NCBI GenBank assembly: GCA_032622095.1
Contig: CP136066.1
Coordinates: forward strand, 53,906,609-53,970,608
Direction: 5' to 3'
DNA length: 64,000 nt
Source: Siphonodentalium dalli
Lineage: Eukaryota; Mollusca; Scaphopoda; Gadilida; Siphonodentaliidae
The notes beneath the pieces were generated by a model that made no database searches, was not told the DNA's origin, and saw nothing but the letters and a program-made list of their open reading frames with translations. The translations under genes and the position numbers were made by a program. This document shows, piece by piece, positions 1 to 12,300 of this stretch (position 1 is its first letter; each line of letters opens with the position of its first letter).

Positions 1-259
1 AATTCAGAATGTTTGGCTTCAGCAATCTGCTATGGCAACCCTTTGCCGTGGCCCAGTTTGCTTCAGCCAATTATGAGCCAACATCAAATGCGGAACTTCA
101 ATCTGATCCTAGGTCTCCCATAGCAAATGAGGCCTAAGCAGAATGAGGTTTCCAGAGGGTGAATTTAGTGATGCTAGCCCACTGTGTAGAATAGCATCAC
201 TAAATTCACCCTCTGGGGACCTCATTCTGCAAATGACAGACACACTATTTGTAGGCTTG
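1..259. mobile_element. GAATGAGG-family MITE, 5' part outside window
   Basis: Only the right half of the family is present: the AACTTCAATCTGATCCTAGG middle section, then the right-end hairpin (about 146-235), then ATGACAGACACACTATTTGT. The rest lies before the window. Confidence 0.7.
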
Positions 260-275
260 ATTTTTACTATTTCAG

Positions 276-362
276 ATGTGATTGTGTAAGTTCACTCTTC
301 GGAACCTTTAAAGATGCTGCTCTTATTGATGAGAAATGTCTACAAAGAATGAAGTCAAGAAG
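276..362 (+). CDS. MED24: MED24 exon (CDC...KSR)
   Basis: The acceptor is TTCAG at 271-275 and the donor is GTAAAT at 363. The exon begins with the third base of a split codon and ends with two bases of the next. It reads CDCVSSLFGTFKDAALIDEK and onward to MKSR, matching the CDC...LLSEASVNNLMAKR stretch of vertebrate MED24. It lies only 17 bp after the end of a GAATGAGG-family MITE. Confidence 0.85.
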
Positions 363-3300
363 GTAAATAAATCTATCTTCAGATTTAAAGATGGTCTATC
401 TCCTCCGGGATACAATTACAACAGCAGCATATATTTATAAACCCCCAAATTTAAGACTACAAATAACTTTTTCTGTGCATAAAACACTGACAAACTGAAG
501 ATTGTGTATATTATTTGTCTATAACAATTTCCTGAGGTTGCTGAGTAACAAGATAGAGTTGTCCCGCTCGATATACTCCTAACGTTTCCACGAGCCTTGC
601 AGAAACATTCAGAGTGCAGGATATTTGTGGTAACAAGCATGATACATTAAATTAGCAGAGTGTGGTTCACTTCAAAAAGCGCACATAATAGAAAAACTGC
701 CCAAAATGACCCTAATATTTAAGTTCGATGATTATTGGGATGAGTATATACGTGCCATATGTTTCTCAAACAGCACGCACAATCATGGGTGTAAATATAT
801 CACAGTAATGTCCTTAACAATTTTCTTTATATCCTTTATGCAGAGTCAATGAGACTGAGAGGAAGAATCCTGAGACGCCATCGACACAGACAAGTATCAT
901 ACTCATGCAACGAGCGGAATCAACCATCGACCATATTATGATTGTAAGATCTAATAGTGCTACCATTAAATAACATACGAGTATCATACTCCTGCAACGA
1001 GCAGAATCAACCATCGACCATATCATGATTGTAAGAACTAATACTGCTACCATTATAAATAACAGGCACATGGTGTGAAGGGTATGGGAGGGGTGCTGTA
1101 AGGGGGGTGGTCATGCAGTGAGCAGAATCAACAGACGACCATATCTCCTTCAAATATATCTTGGACACTGAAACTAATGGTTATATATTCTTGCTTGCAA
1201 GAAATCTAGAAGTCGTAAAAACAAAATCGGTATGCAATACCTCGAGTACGCGCACTTGTCAAATGCCAATTAATGGCGATATATTCTTTGGACCAATCAT
1301 GGGAGTCCTTTCACTATAACAGCGATGGAAAGACAAGACCTCATTCATTTTAAATTCTTCTAGACGCAAGATAAGTCGCATTTTTTATCTGTTCATTTCT
1401 CATGAACGTTTCTCTTTGTGCTATTGCGAACGACAACCCGCAGTTGCCTAATTTCGTGCACTACGCACGTGTTTTTCCAATTTTCGCAATTTAGTTTTAC
1501 AATTGTTCAACAATCTTTTATTCTACAATACTGTCTTATTAATGACAGTAGTCCGTGGGTGGATATTTTCATTGACAAATATTTCAATTTTGTTTTATTT
1601 ACGAGAATCACTTCGAACAAATATCGTTTTTGTTTGCATAAAACAATACTCAATAAAACAAACCGATGCTCTTTCGAGTCTTTCGGGTTCTCGTCGGGAT
1701 TTTTTAACACTGCACCGGATGCAATATCGTGTTGTCGTCTCCACTTAGCTCCAGTTTGGAGTTTGGTACCTGACAAAATCCTATCCAAATGTATTAGAAG
1801 TAATAATTTACAATATTTTACAATAATTTTCCTCACGGATGCTAGATAAAATAGCCACAGTGTGGCTTGCCTCTTCTCTCTACATTGAACATACGTTTCA
1901 ATGCTTTATGATGAAAACTTTGTGATGTTTTTCCCTCCGACTGGTAGGGGTGCCACGATTGATCGTATAATCGATGAAACGTTGATACAGCCGATATTCA
2001 ATTACCACTTTCGGCGGCGATTACTCTGAGTTCTTTATTTCGGATGTCGAAAAGTACCGGACATATTTGGATACCCTGTTTTACAGTTTAACATCCAACG
2101 GACATGTTAACGATCGTTGATCGTACAAAGATATTTGTAACGCATTGTGCTCATTACTAATTACCGGCTTTCCTTCCCACGAGACAGTAACGATTGCTCT
2201 CGCACCCGTATGCACTCGCAATTTTCTATTCACGGGTGTTCATCATTTGCACTTGTCCACCTGGTCACAATCAATATTAAAATATGTGAAGATATATTTA
2301 GCACATTTCCCATCTCTGTTAATTTATGGGCATGTGAAAGTGTCAGTGGACTTTGGTATATCACACATTGACCTTTGATTTGAGATAACCCCAACTTACA
2401 ATTATATTACCGGTGCAATTACACCCTTCTAATCAACGAAACTGTAATTTTTGTCATGGGAAGGACTGTCTCGGTGGTTTCTGATACAAATTATGCACAT
2501 GTGAATATTTTGCACTACTTCCTCTGTCCTGCTATTAGATACGCTTCATCGATTCTAATCTCGTATTGACTATTGATTATCAAGTTCAATGATCGTGGCA
2601 CCTCTGCTGACGTGGCACCTTCTCTTGCATCCTCCATTAACTTGAAGTCTCCGCTGGAGTTGGTTGGTGGACATGCCTCCTCCCTCAGGGTCGCGGCGTC
2701 CATAGCCCCCGCAGAGAAGGGCAGCGATGGTGGTCCAAGTGCAGCTGCCCTTGGTCCTGCCTCCGGTTCCGCCGGGTTCGCACCATCGCTGCACCAGCCG
2801 GCCACTTGCTACGGCTACCACATCAGTGGTCCGTTTAGCTCGCAAGCCCGGTGCCCTCGGCACATTGTCTGCCTACGCAGTTCAATGTGTCAACTGCCAC
2901 TGCTTCCACTCCAGGGGATTTGACCGCACGGGTTCTGACCTGTCCTCCATTCGTCAACGTCTTTTCCGGCATCCGTCCCTCCCGGTTTTGGGGTGGGTAT
3001 GTATCCCTATTATTCACCTGTGTTCTTTCCTCCACCAGTGTGGCCTTGCTTTGTCCAGTTTCTGGCCTCTTTTGAGCTCCTCGGCCATAACTTAGACTTA
3101 GTTTCCTTTCCGAGGCTCCGAAATTTCTTGCCTCATCACACCAGGTGACCTGGTCGGGATACTTGCCCCTTTCCCCCCATCTCCGGGACGGACGGTGCTG
3201 TTCAGAGACGAGGACTTGCTGTCGCAACATCCCCTGGATTTGGCAGCGTTTGATGCGTGTCCGAGTTCGCCATGCCCATCCGAGACTGCCTTCCATGAGG

Positions 3301-6300
3301 GTCATTTCGGATGGGTCAGTCCTTCGGTCTTAGGATAACAATTGCGCACAATTTTGCATGCATTACCAGCACGATACTAACAGCACAGAAAAAGGAAGAA
3401 CAAACATGGCCTTTCTCTTGCTTCCTCCATTTACATGGAGCCTCCGCTGGAGTCGGGTGCGGGACATGCCTCCTCCTTATTGGTCGCGGCCTCCTGAGCC
3501 ATCCCTGTCTTCCACAACCGAAGGACTGGATGGGGCTCACATATCAAGTACAAAATCCAACGTGTGACGATTTTTCCTCTGCCAACTCGATACAGCCTGC
3601 GCAGCAGGCTCAGGGTCTGTTCGTGGTCATGCCTCTATTTGTAGTCGCGGCTTCCACAACCTTCGCAGAGACGGTCAACAATGGATTTTCCTCTGCCAAC
3701 TCGGTACAGCCTGCGCTGCAGGCTCGGAGTCTGTTGGTGGTCATGCCTCCTCTATTTGTAGTCGCGGCTTCCACAACCTTCGCAGAGACAGGAAACAATG
3801 AATTTTCCTCTGTCCACTCGGTACAGCCTGCGCTGCAGGCTCGGAATCTGTTGGTGGTCATGCCTCCTCTATTTGTAGTCGCAGCTTCCACAACCTTCAG
3901 AGTCGGGCAACAATGGATTTTCCTCTGTCAACTCGGTACAGCCTGCGCTGCAGGCTCGGAGTCTGTTGGTGGTCATGCCTCCTCTATTTGTGGTGGGGGG
4001 GTGGTGGGGGGGGGGGGGTAGGGGGTGTCATAACCGTGTTTTCCCCTCGGTGCACCTTTTGCATGTATTGTGGGCCAGTCAGCATCCTCTGGATGTCGTG
4101 CTAGTGCTGCTTCATCCTCTAAGGAGGGGGGGGGGGGGTGGGGTAGGTTCCTTTATCCTATTAGGTACATGAATGAATGAGTTATCCCCCTTGCCTATGA
4201 CCAATGGTTATCCTGGACACCTTCACCCTGTGATCATTACTAGTAGGACACATGAAGTACGTGGTGTTTCCTTTTAGGAGGCTCAGTTGTTTTTGAGTTT
4301 ATCTGAACTATTACATATGGGACACAATGATCTATTTTTTGGCACATGTCTACCAAGAAATCTTTTTGGTACAGGATGCAGGTCTTTTCTGCTTCAGCAG
4401 GTGGGTTTCATGGACATAGTCGGATTATCTGCCTCGTGGCCTCCTCCTCTTCAAGAATTCTAATTATAACCATTAGTTTCAGTGTCCAAGATATATTTGA
4501 AGGAGATATAATATTTTTTTACCCAAAATATGTATCTCCTATAATAAATATCTTGGACACTGAACATAGAGGGCCCTCCCAGTTGGGATCAACATTCCCG
4601 CCCCGCACACTCGGTCAAACGCATCAAACACACAGGAGGAAGAAATTAAAATGAATGAGGTCTTGTCTTTCCATCGCTGTTATAGTGAAAGGACTCCCAT
4701 GATTGGTCCAAAGAATATATCGCCATTATTTGGCATTTGACAAGTGCGCGTACTCGAGGTATTGCGTCCCGATTTTGTTTTTACGACTTCTAGATTTCTT
4801 GCAAGCAAGAATATATAACCATTAGTTTCAGTGTCCAAGATATTTATTATAGGAGATACATATTTTGGGTAAAAAAATATTATATCATGTGTATGATTAA
4901 ACTAATGGAATGTGACAAGGGAGTTGTATGGGGGGTGAGTGGGGGAGTGAAGCAATTCTGGAACAGGACAGTTTTCTCTGTGCTCAAAATGCTTTACTGT
5001 ATAAACATACTGGTTTTATAGCATTCTATAGTGCAGAATGCATGAATATTTTGTATTTATTTGTAAGGCATGCATACTAAATTCCAAAATCCATTATATT
5101 ATCAAGCTACCATTAATACTGCGTATGTTCAAGAGTGTGCCAAGATGTGCCCTTGTGTGCACAGGTTTGCCCTTGCAACAAAGTCAAAACTGCAGATGGA
5201 CTTATATCACGGAATAAATGTAATACCCGTGGTTATATCTATGGCGCCCTAAATATAGAAACTTTGTAAATTTAAACTTTCCGCTACAGACTTTAGACGC
5301 TGAGTGTTCTAAGAATCAGGAACCAATGGCTGGCGTGTTGAATCACATGATGGCAGGCAAAGGATTCGAATCCATACTGGCAGCTGCTGCAGCGACTGGG
5401 AAACTGCAGGACTTCAGCGTCAAGCTAATCAAGTATGTCTTCACTTCTTTGTCAAGTTTTTCTTGTTTTATAGGTTAACCAATACAGGTAAGTGGGTGCC
5501 TGACAAGGTGACACATCTGCCGGGTCAACGAAAATCACACCTAGTCCTCCGGAATGACAATAACAAGTCAGAAGGAGCACTGGCTGACAGACCATATGGC
5601 CTTTCCATTTGTCAACATAAGTATAGTGAAAGAAATAATGGCTTACAACCTACCCATCATCAGTGTTCGCGCTGGACAGAAAAAAAGTTTAGCCAAAAGT
5701 TTAGCCAAATGAAAATTTTATTAGCCAAATGAAAAAAACTTTAGCCAAATGTTTTTTGGCCAATTTAAAAAAAACTTTGGCCAACTTAAATCATCGTTTT
5801 CTGGTCGGTTCACAATTAATGACTAAAACGTAAAATCTAACAGACACAGGTAAAATACACAATAATTTAAATAATGTTGATGAACTAGAAGTTTTTTTAT
5901 ATATATCATTTATTAAAAATTTATTAATCTTTATGTGAAAGAGTGATTTGTGGGGGGGGGGGGGGGGGGGTAACCCGGGATTGTCCTTCTTAATGTCATT
6001 ATTGTTTTGTTTTATATCAATATCCGTTTTTAAATCATTAAATATTTATCCTTGCGAAAATATCTAAGTGACATCTGGAAACTCTAATAACTTAATATTG
6101 TTACGCCATTATCAAATTACAATCTGTCATAAAAGCATGCATATTATTTTGACTGTATCGGTATTGACGACAAATAGCCACAAAATATCTGTCGTCACAT
6201 TTGGCTGATTAAGCTATTGTCTTACACTTGGTGCTCATAAACATCGACCGTCATAAATACAATGTCATCATAAACATGCATTGTGCAGGCGCGCCGTGAG

Positions 6301-9300
6301 TGACCAGACAGACAATGGGCTGAATGGGGGATTAGGGGATTAAATGTGCAAATTAATAATGACCTTTTGCTGCTTCGTGCAGAGTGACGTAATCTTTCTC
6401 CAGATTAAAACAGCCTGTTACGAACAAATTATATACCGGCGTCAATGCACTTTACAAAACATTGCTTTCTTCACATTGTCATAATTCAACCATGGTCGGT
6501 TTAATGTCCATGCGTCTTTGAATGTCCGTCTTGTGAAAACTAAAGATGATTGCAAATCACTGTGTGATCGCTTGGTTGATAGAGTTGTTGATCGGGTTTC
6601 CCTTTGTACGATATTTCATAAGTACGAAAATAATGAAATACTTTCGTCACCTAACTTCGTCTTGAATGTCGATCTATTGAGCGCTTTTATTAATTAACTT
6701 TCTGGCTCCATGCTTTCAGTCTCCATTTTGGTTCAAAAAATGTTTAGCCAAAAGTTTAGCCAAATGAAATTTTTATTAGCCAAATTCGAAAAAGATTAGC
6801 CATTGGCTAATTTGGCTACCGACAGCGCGAACACTGCCCATCATATAATTTCCCCACATAATGAAGGTGGTACATAATTGTATGGGGTGGCAGGAGGGCG
6901 TCTACAGATGGTGTCAGCACAATAACTTGAACAAATATCAACTGATTTTGTTTATATTTGTTATATGGGATTTGCTCAACACTATCTTGATCAAGTTCGA
7001 AAACTTGCCAGATATGCCTATTGTGGACTAAGTTACGGCCGTTAATTTCCTCTCTGTCTGTGTGCTATATAAATAAAGTGGCTTGCTTACCTTTAGGTGA
7101 TGCACGCTATTGTAGAATAAAGATAAACTCAAACATCGAGACATTCGGGAAAAATAATCCCAAATAAGATAATACCACCCAACTTTTGAAACTGACTGAT
7201 TTAAACTCACATTCACCGATTGTTTTGTTACATGCCAGTTTTATCTTTCTTCTAGATTCAATGAGTTTTCCAAAAATAGTGCTTCGGAGAATGAGAGAAG
7301 TTCACAGACACGAGCCCTGCTGTTTGACATATCATTTCTTATGTTGTGTCGCATCGCCCAGTTCTACGGCACTGAGGTTTGTAATATTATTTCTTATGTT
7401 GTGTCGCATCGCCCAGTTTTACGGCACTCAGGTTTGTTCAGCTTTGATCACTCCTGTGATTTCTAGCTCATGTTTATTATTTATGTGCTATCCATTGCAG
7501 GGCATAGTGGGGCATTATCAACAATTTTCCATTATTTAGCAGTCATTTTGAGCTAAAGTGACAATTTTGGTTCCATTGAGTTGAAATATTCTTAAGAAAT
7601 GGCATGCCTCACTTACATTGCACAGTTCTGCTCATTTCTTGTTGAAATATGACTAGAATCCCAATGGTGTTTTTCGGTGAAATTTATAACGCATTCTGCA
7701 TAATCAAAATTTTGAGTGATCAGAAGGGGCTGGGACCCACATAATGGCATATTTCCTTGCTCCAGTGATCAGTTAACATGAACATTTTTTTTAAAAGTCG
7801 AAATTCTCAACCAGTTCCAAACAGGAAACTATTTTAGAAGATATTATTTTCCACTTCCAGTGGCCATTTTGGTGGCCATCTTGGACGAGGAGTTCCAAGT
7901 TTGCCCTAAAAAGGTAGCATTGTGTCTTTCCTTCACAATAATATATATACATTAGTATACATTTGTCAAGATTTGCTCTTAATAATTTGCATCAAACTGA
8001 CTTTTGTGCTCGTCTTAAAAATGGCCGCCATGTTGGATTCCATCTTGTCTTGCGTGTACTTGGCCACCTTTGTTTTTGTGTTAACATTACTTAAAAGTTG
8101 AGGGACATAATAAGGAAGAAAATGAGTTGGGTGAAGTTAAGTCCTGTTTTTTTGATACATCACCTCTTGAAATCTAATCACAATGACATCATTTATATTT
8201 GATATCAGTTTCCCCCATCCCGTCATAATCTGAAAAAATGGTAACCGAGTAAGGCTAAACTTTGACCCAGTAGGTGCAATAGCACCCAAAATATTGGCTG
8301 TTAACATCGTTTTTCCTTACCAGTACATATTACGATACATGAAAATACCAAAGAAGTTTAGTAGTGGGCGGGGTGCATGAGGGGTCCTACCAGCTCATGG
8401 ACTATATGGGAGACTTACATACCGGTACATCAGGCCTCAGCCTAGGGGTCCAGAACAGGGAGACTTGAAGTCTCCCTCCAGGAAATTTAGGGAGACTTCA
8501 GGGAGAAGTGGGGAGACTACCAAAAATTGACAATTTTCAAATATCGCTTTATTTTATAACATCTGACATTAAATTTTTAAAAAGATAAAATAAGAAATAA
8601 AACTAAAAAAATTTGACTTTATCTGAAATTAGCTTACTGGTAATTAATTGTTATTATACATTTAAAAATTTTGGAAATGTTTTGTGTAGCTATCATTTAT
8701 TATCAAGTTACAGTAGAATTAAATTTTTTAACTAAATGATAGTAGTATTATTTCCTAGACTGCAGCTTGGAAGATACGTTTGTAAATTGTACAGTCTGAA
8801 TCATGCATGTAACTTTGTAAGTTTAATTTGGTCACGGCTGTAATGTGGGTGTCCGCTAAAATAAACAATAAGGACTAAGTAACAAAGGAGTTGCAAAAGC
8901 TTTTATTAATTAATGGCCTCCCTTAATTAATGCCAGCATCACTGGTATAATCCGATTAAAGCAATAAACTTGACATTATTTTATTTACGGAAGCGGTCTC
9001 TTAAAAAAGTCCGACGCGGTCTCTTCAAAAAGTCCGACGCATTACCGAAACGAACTTCCGAAGCGCCTGGTACATACACTGATAATGTCGTAATTGTTTT
9101 ATATCTGAAAAGCGGGACGGCGGTCTTTTAAGTTAATTAAAACATTTATTTGTGACACTCACGATGGTCAGTAACAACACAGATGCGAACATCTCATCGT
9201 GTTTTCAGCGTGTCAAAACATTCGTGATTAATTACATTCATTACCGCAAAGGGAACACAGGCGACTGAATAACAACACAAAACAATAGGTCATATTTTAT

Positions 9301-12300
9301 TTTTTATTTTGGGTCTTTGTCTCTGCGTCGTCTGTTTCTTTTTGGGATGGCCGCCACAATTCATCTATATACGGACATGTCCGGAAAACAAATTAGAAAA
9401 AAAAATTAAGAAAAAATAAAAAAATTTCCCCCTAAAATTGAAGGCGACTTCGATTTCGCCTTAGAGCGACGATAGGGCGAAGTCAGCGACAGTAAGGCGA
9501 CAATCTCGCCCGAGTCGCCTTGCGAGATGAGGCCTGCGGTACATGTGTATATATCATAATGCATTGACACATGGTTTTCGCAAAATTTCATGAAGCTCCA
9601 GTCATGGAAGGGGTAACAGATTTTTAACAAATCTGTATTTTTTATACCCCAACTTTTCGAGAAAATAAATGTGGTGGAGGGGACAGGGTTGGCTATACTG
9701 GACTGTGGACTGATTGACTTTATTTATCCAACTGTCCATCCAGGCATATATCTCAGCCATGGGTTATCAGATCTGAATGAAATTTTGTATGGAGGTTTGC
9801 CGTCGGGAATACTTTCAAAAGAGGACATAATGATGTTCTAATTTTTTCGGGATTAGAGTTATCAGTCTTTGTTTACCTGGAAATAATGTTTTTGTGTCAG
9901 TCCGAGCATATATTTATATTTAACCCTTTACCCAACAGAAGGGCCCTGTGCCAATGCATTCTCTTATATATGCGAGTCGACCATAGGTCGCCTCGCATAT
10001 ATAAGAGAATGCATTGGCTTAACACATTAAAAATTATAAAATTGTTAAAGAATGTAAGAAAAAATGGTAAAAGGTGTTAAAAAAAGATTTTTTTAGGCCA
10101 ATGCATTCTCTTATATATGCGAGGCGACCTATGGTCGACTCGCATATATAAGAGAATGCATTGGCACAGGGCATAACTGTAACTATCACAATGTGGTCAA
10201 GGAGCCGGTTCCAATGATATCCATATTTGTATGGTTCTATTGAGACAGACCGAAGATATTTTAGGCTGTTGAAGCTTTATTTGGCCGGTTTTGGCCGGTT
10301 TGTTGGGTAAAGGGTTAACAGATTATTAATAATCTTACCTTCATATATTTCCCAGATCATTAACACGCCGGAGAGTGCAGGTTCATTCTTCGTAGAGTGG
10401 GCAACGAAATGTCTTCCGGAGGATGGTAAAGCTAAGAACTTAGATAATTGGCCGAGCAGAAACCAGTCATCGGTGGACACGGTGCTGAGACACCTCTACA
10501 CCAACAGTGAAATACCAACATGGTGAGAACGAACATTAGTGAAGTTTCCCTTGTAGCTTGTGACTAAGTATAGTGTCTCTGCCATTTACAGAATGAGGTA
10601 CCCAGAGGGTGAATTTATCGATGCTATCCCTCATATCAGGCTAGCTTCAACAAATTCACCCTCTGGAGACCTCATTCTGCTTAGGCATCATCTTCTGTGA
10701 AGTGTCTATTGTCTCATATTAACATTGTTTTTAGTTACTTATTTCCTTCTTCAGTTTCTATATCCCTTAATTTACAGAAGATAAGATGCATATTAATCAA
10801 GGTGGCTAATGGGTGATAATCACTAAATTCAACTGGGAAACTTCAATTCTCCCATAGCAGTTGAGGCCTATGCAAAATGAGCTTCCAAGAGGGTGAATTT
10901 GGTGATGCTTTCCCACTGTTCGCGGTAGCTTCACTAAATTCACCCTCTGTATACCTCAATTCTGCAAATGTCAGACACACTTTTCCGGGCTTTCATAGCT
11001 ACAATGAATAAAAGAAAGTGTTATACTTCTAACTGATGAGGAAAAAGAATTACATAATAATACCTTAATCCTGATATTCAAGGTTTAAAACCCATATGTG
11101 CTATCTATTAGGCTAAAAGCAGAGTCAATGAGGTAGCAGTACACAATTTCACGGGTTGTAGGGGGTCTGAAAAATAGAAAAATAAGTATCTGGAGGGCAT
11201 AACAGCCAGTGTAGCCTGTGTTAACTGTGTCATTACTGGTTTGAAGGTTTATTTATTTTACAAAACTGGGAAAGTTCTCAAAAAAGTGAAAAATACGCAA
11301 CAGGGTTTTCGTATTCAGTGAAGGCCAACTCTGTGTTATTGGTTACAGGAAAATAGCCCGATTTCTCTCCCCTGAATTCTGTCATCTGGGTTCGCAAGAC
11401 ATTTTTTTCAAATTGATACGATTACTTTTTTTCTATTTAAAATATTTCTCAGCTCTAACATAGCTCTATCAGGTGGCAGAAGCTTATTTACTGACATTCG
11501 CTCTATCATGGTCTGTTTTTGGGTTGAAAATGGCCAATTTGAGTCAAAAAATGGGTAAAATTGAGCGTTTTGTGTGTGCAAACCAAGGGGCATAACTCAA
11601 TGACAAATTGTACGAAGAAGCTAAAGTACAGACAAATGATTACACATAACATTTCTGTCGAAATTAAAACATGCTTGATGGGACCTATGCCAAAGATAAT
11701 GGCTCATCATTGATTTGAAGTACAGTACCCCCTCCCAGGTTGGCAAAATTGCTGGAAATCGTGTATTGCTACCTGAGGTGAATCTATAGCTAGGCATTAC
11801 AACCTGATAAAGACTACACTTAGCCACTGTTCATAACAACATGTAGCTAAACTGTAGCAAGATATTAAAGCACTCATCAGCCAATCTAACATCAAATGGT
11901 TCTGTTTCCCTGCATGCTTGCATCAATTGTCCAAGGACAAAGGGCACCGAAAAATACCGATGTCAATCATTAGTGTCAACTAGTGAAGTGCATGTCTTTG
12001 TGGATTAAGATAGAATTTTTCTTTGGGAGACTATTCCTCTGACCTTCCAAGAAGTTTGTTGTTTCGATGATAACATGAATGGTATTCAACATCATTTTAT
12101 GAAACTTGGTACATAGTCTTCATATGAGAAAGTGCCGTTCAAGCTAAAATTTGGAATCTATTCGATCAGTTCTGGTGGATTTATGCCCCTTATCAATTTA
12201 GAATTTGTGGATTATTTTTTTGTACCGATTATGGCTCAAGTTATGGTTGTCTGATAGCATTAAAATTTATTTTCATTTGAATCTTAAATTTCCAGTGAAC

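Larger units (their letters stand above)
1141..4885. mobile_element. DIRS-like element 1, non-autonomous, ~3.7 kb
   Basis: The ends carry inverted repeats: about 1159-1360 is the reverse complement of about 4636-4845 (shared text includes GGACCAATCATGGGAGTCC and CGAGTACGCGCACTTGTCAA). An internal block at about 4463-4561 is the reverse complement of the left end (first half) joined to the reverse complement of the right end (second half). This is the internal complementary region that defines DIRS-type tyrosine-recombinase retrotransposons. No TSD beyond an ATAT overlap is seen, as expected for that integration route. I saw no reverse transcriptase, RNase H, methyltransferase or recombinase motif in any frame, so it looks non-autonomous or heavily decayed. 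It sits in a MED24 intron. Confidence 0.82.

Noticed and set aside
363-419. Possible continuation of the MED24 exon after 362 through a 20-nt intron
   Set aside because: An intron of 20 nt is not plausible, and the exon at 844-943 joins in the right phase and matches the family.
2515-4172. Several 60-236-codon frames inside DIRS-like element 1, including repeats of VVAASTTFAET type
   Set aside because: GC-rich tandem repeats open on both strands; no domain recognised; frames overlap each other on opposite strands.
7377-7431. Alternative donor at 7432 extending the MED24 exon
   Set aside because: Adds 55 nt, shifts frame and repeats sequence already encoded; the first donor joins in frame to IINTPES.
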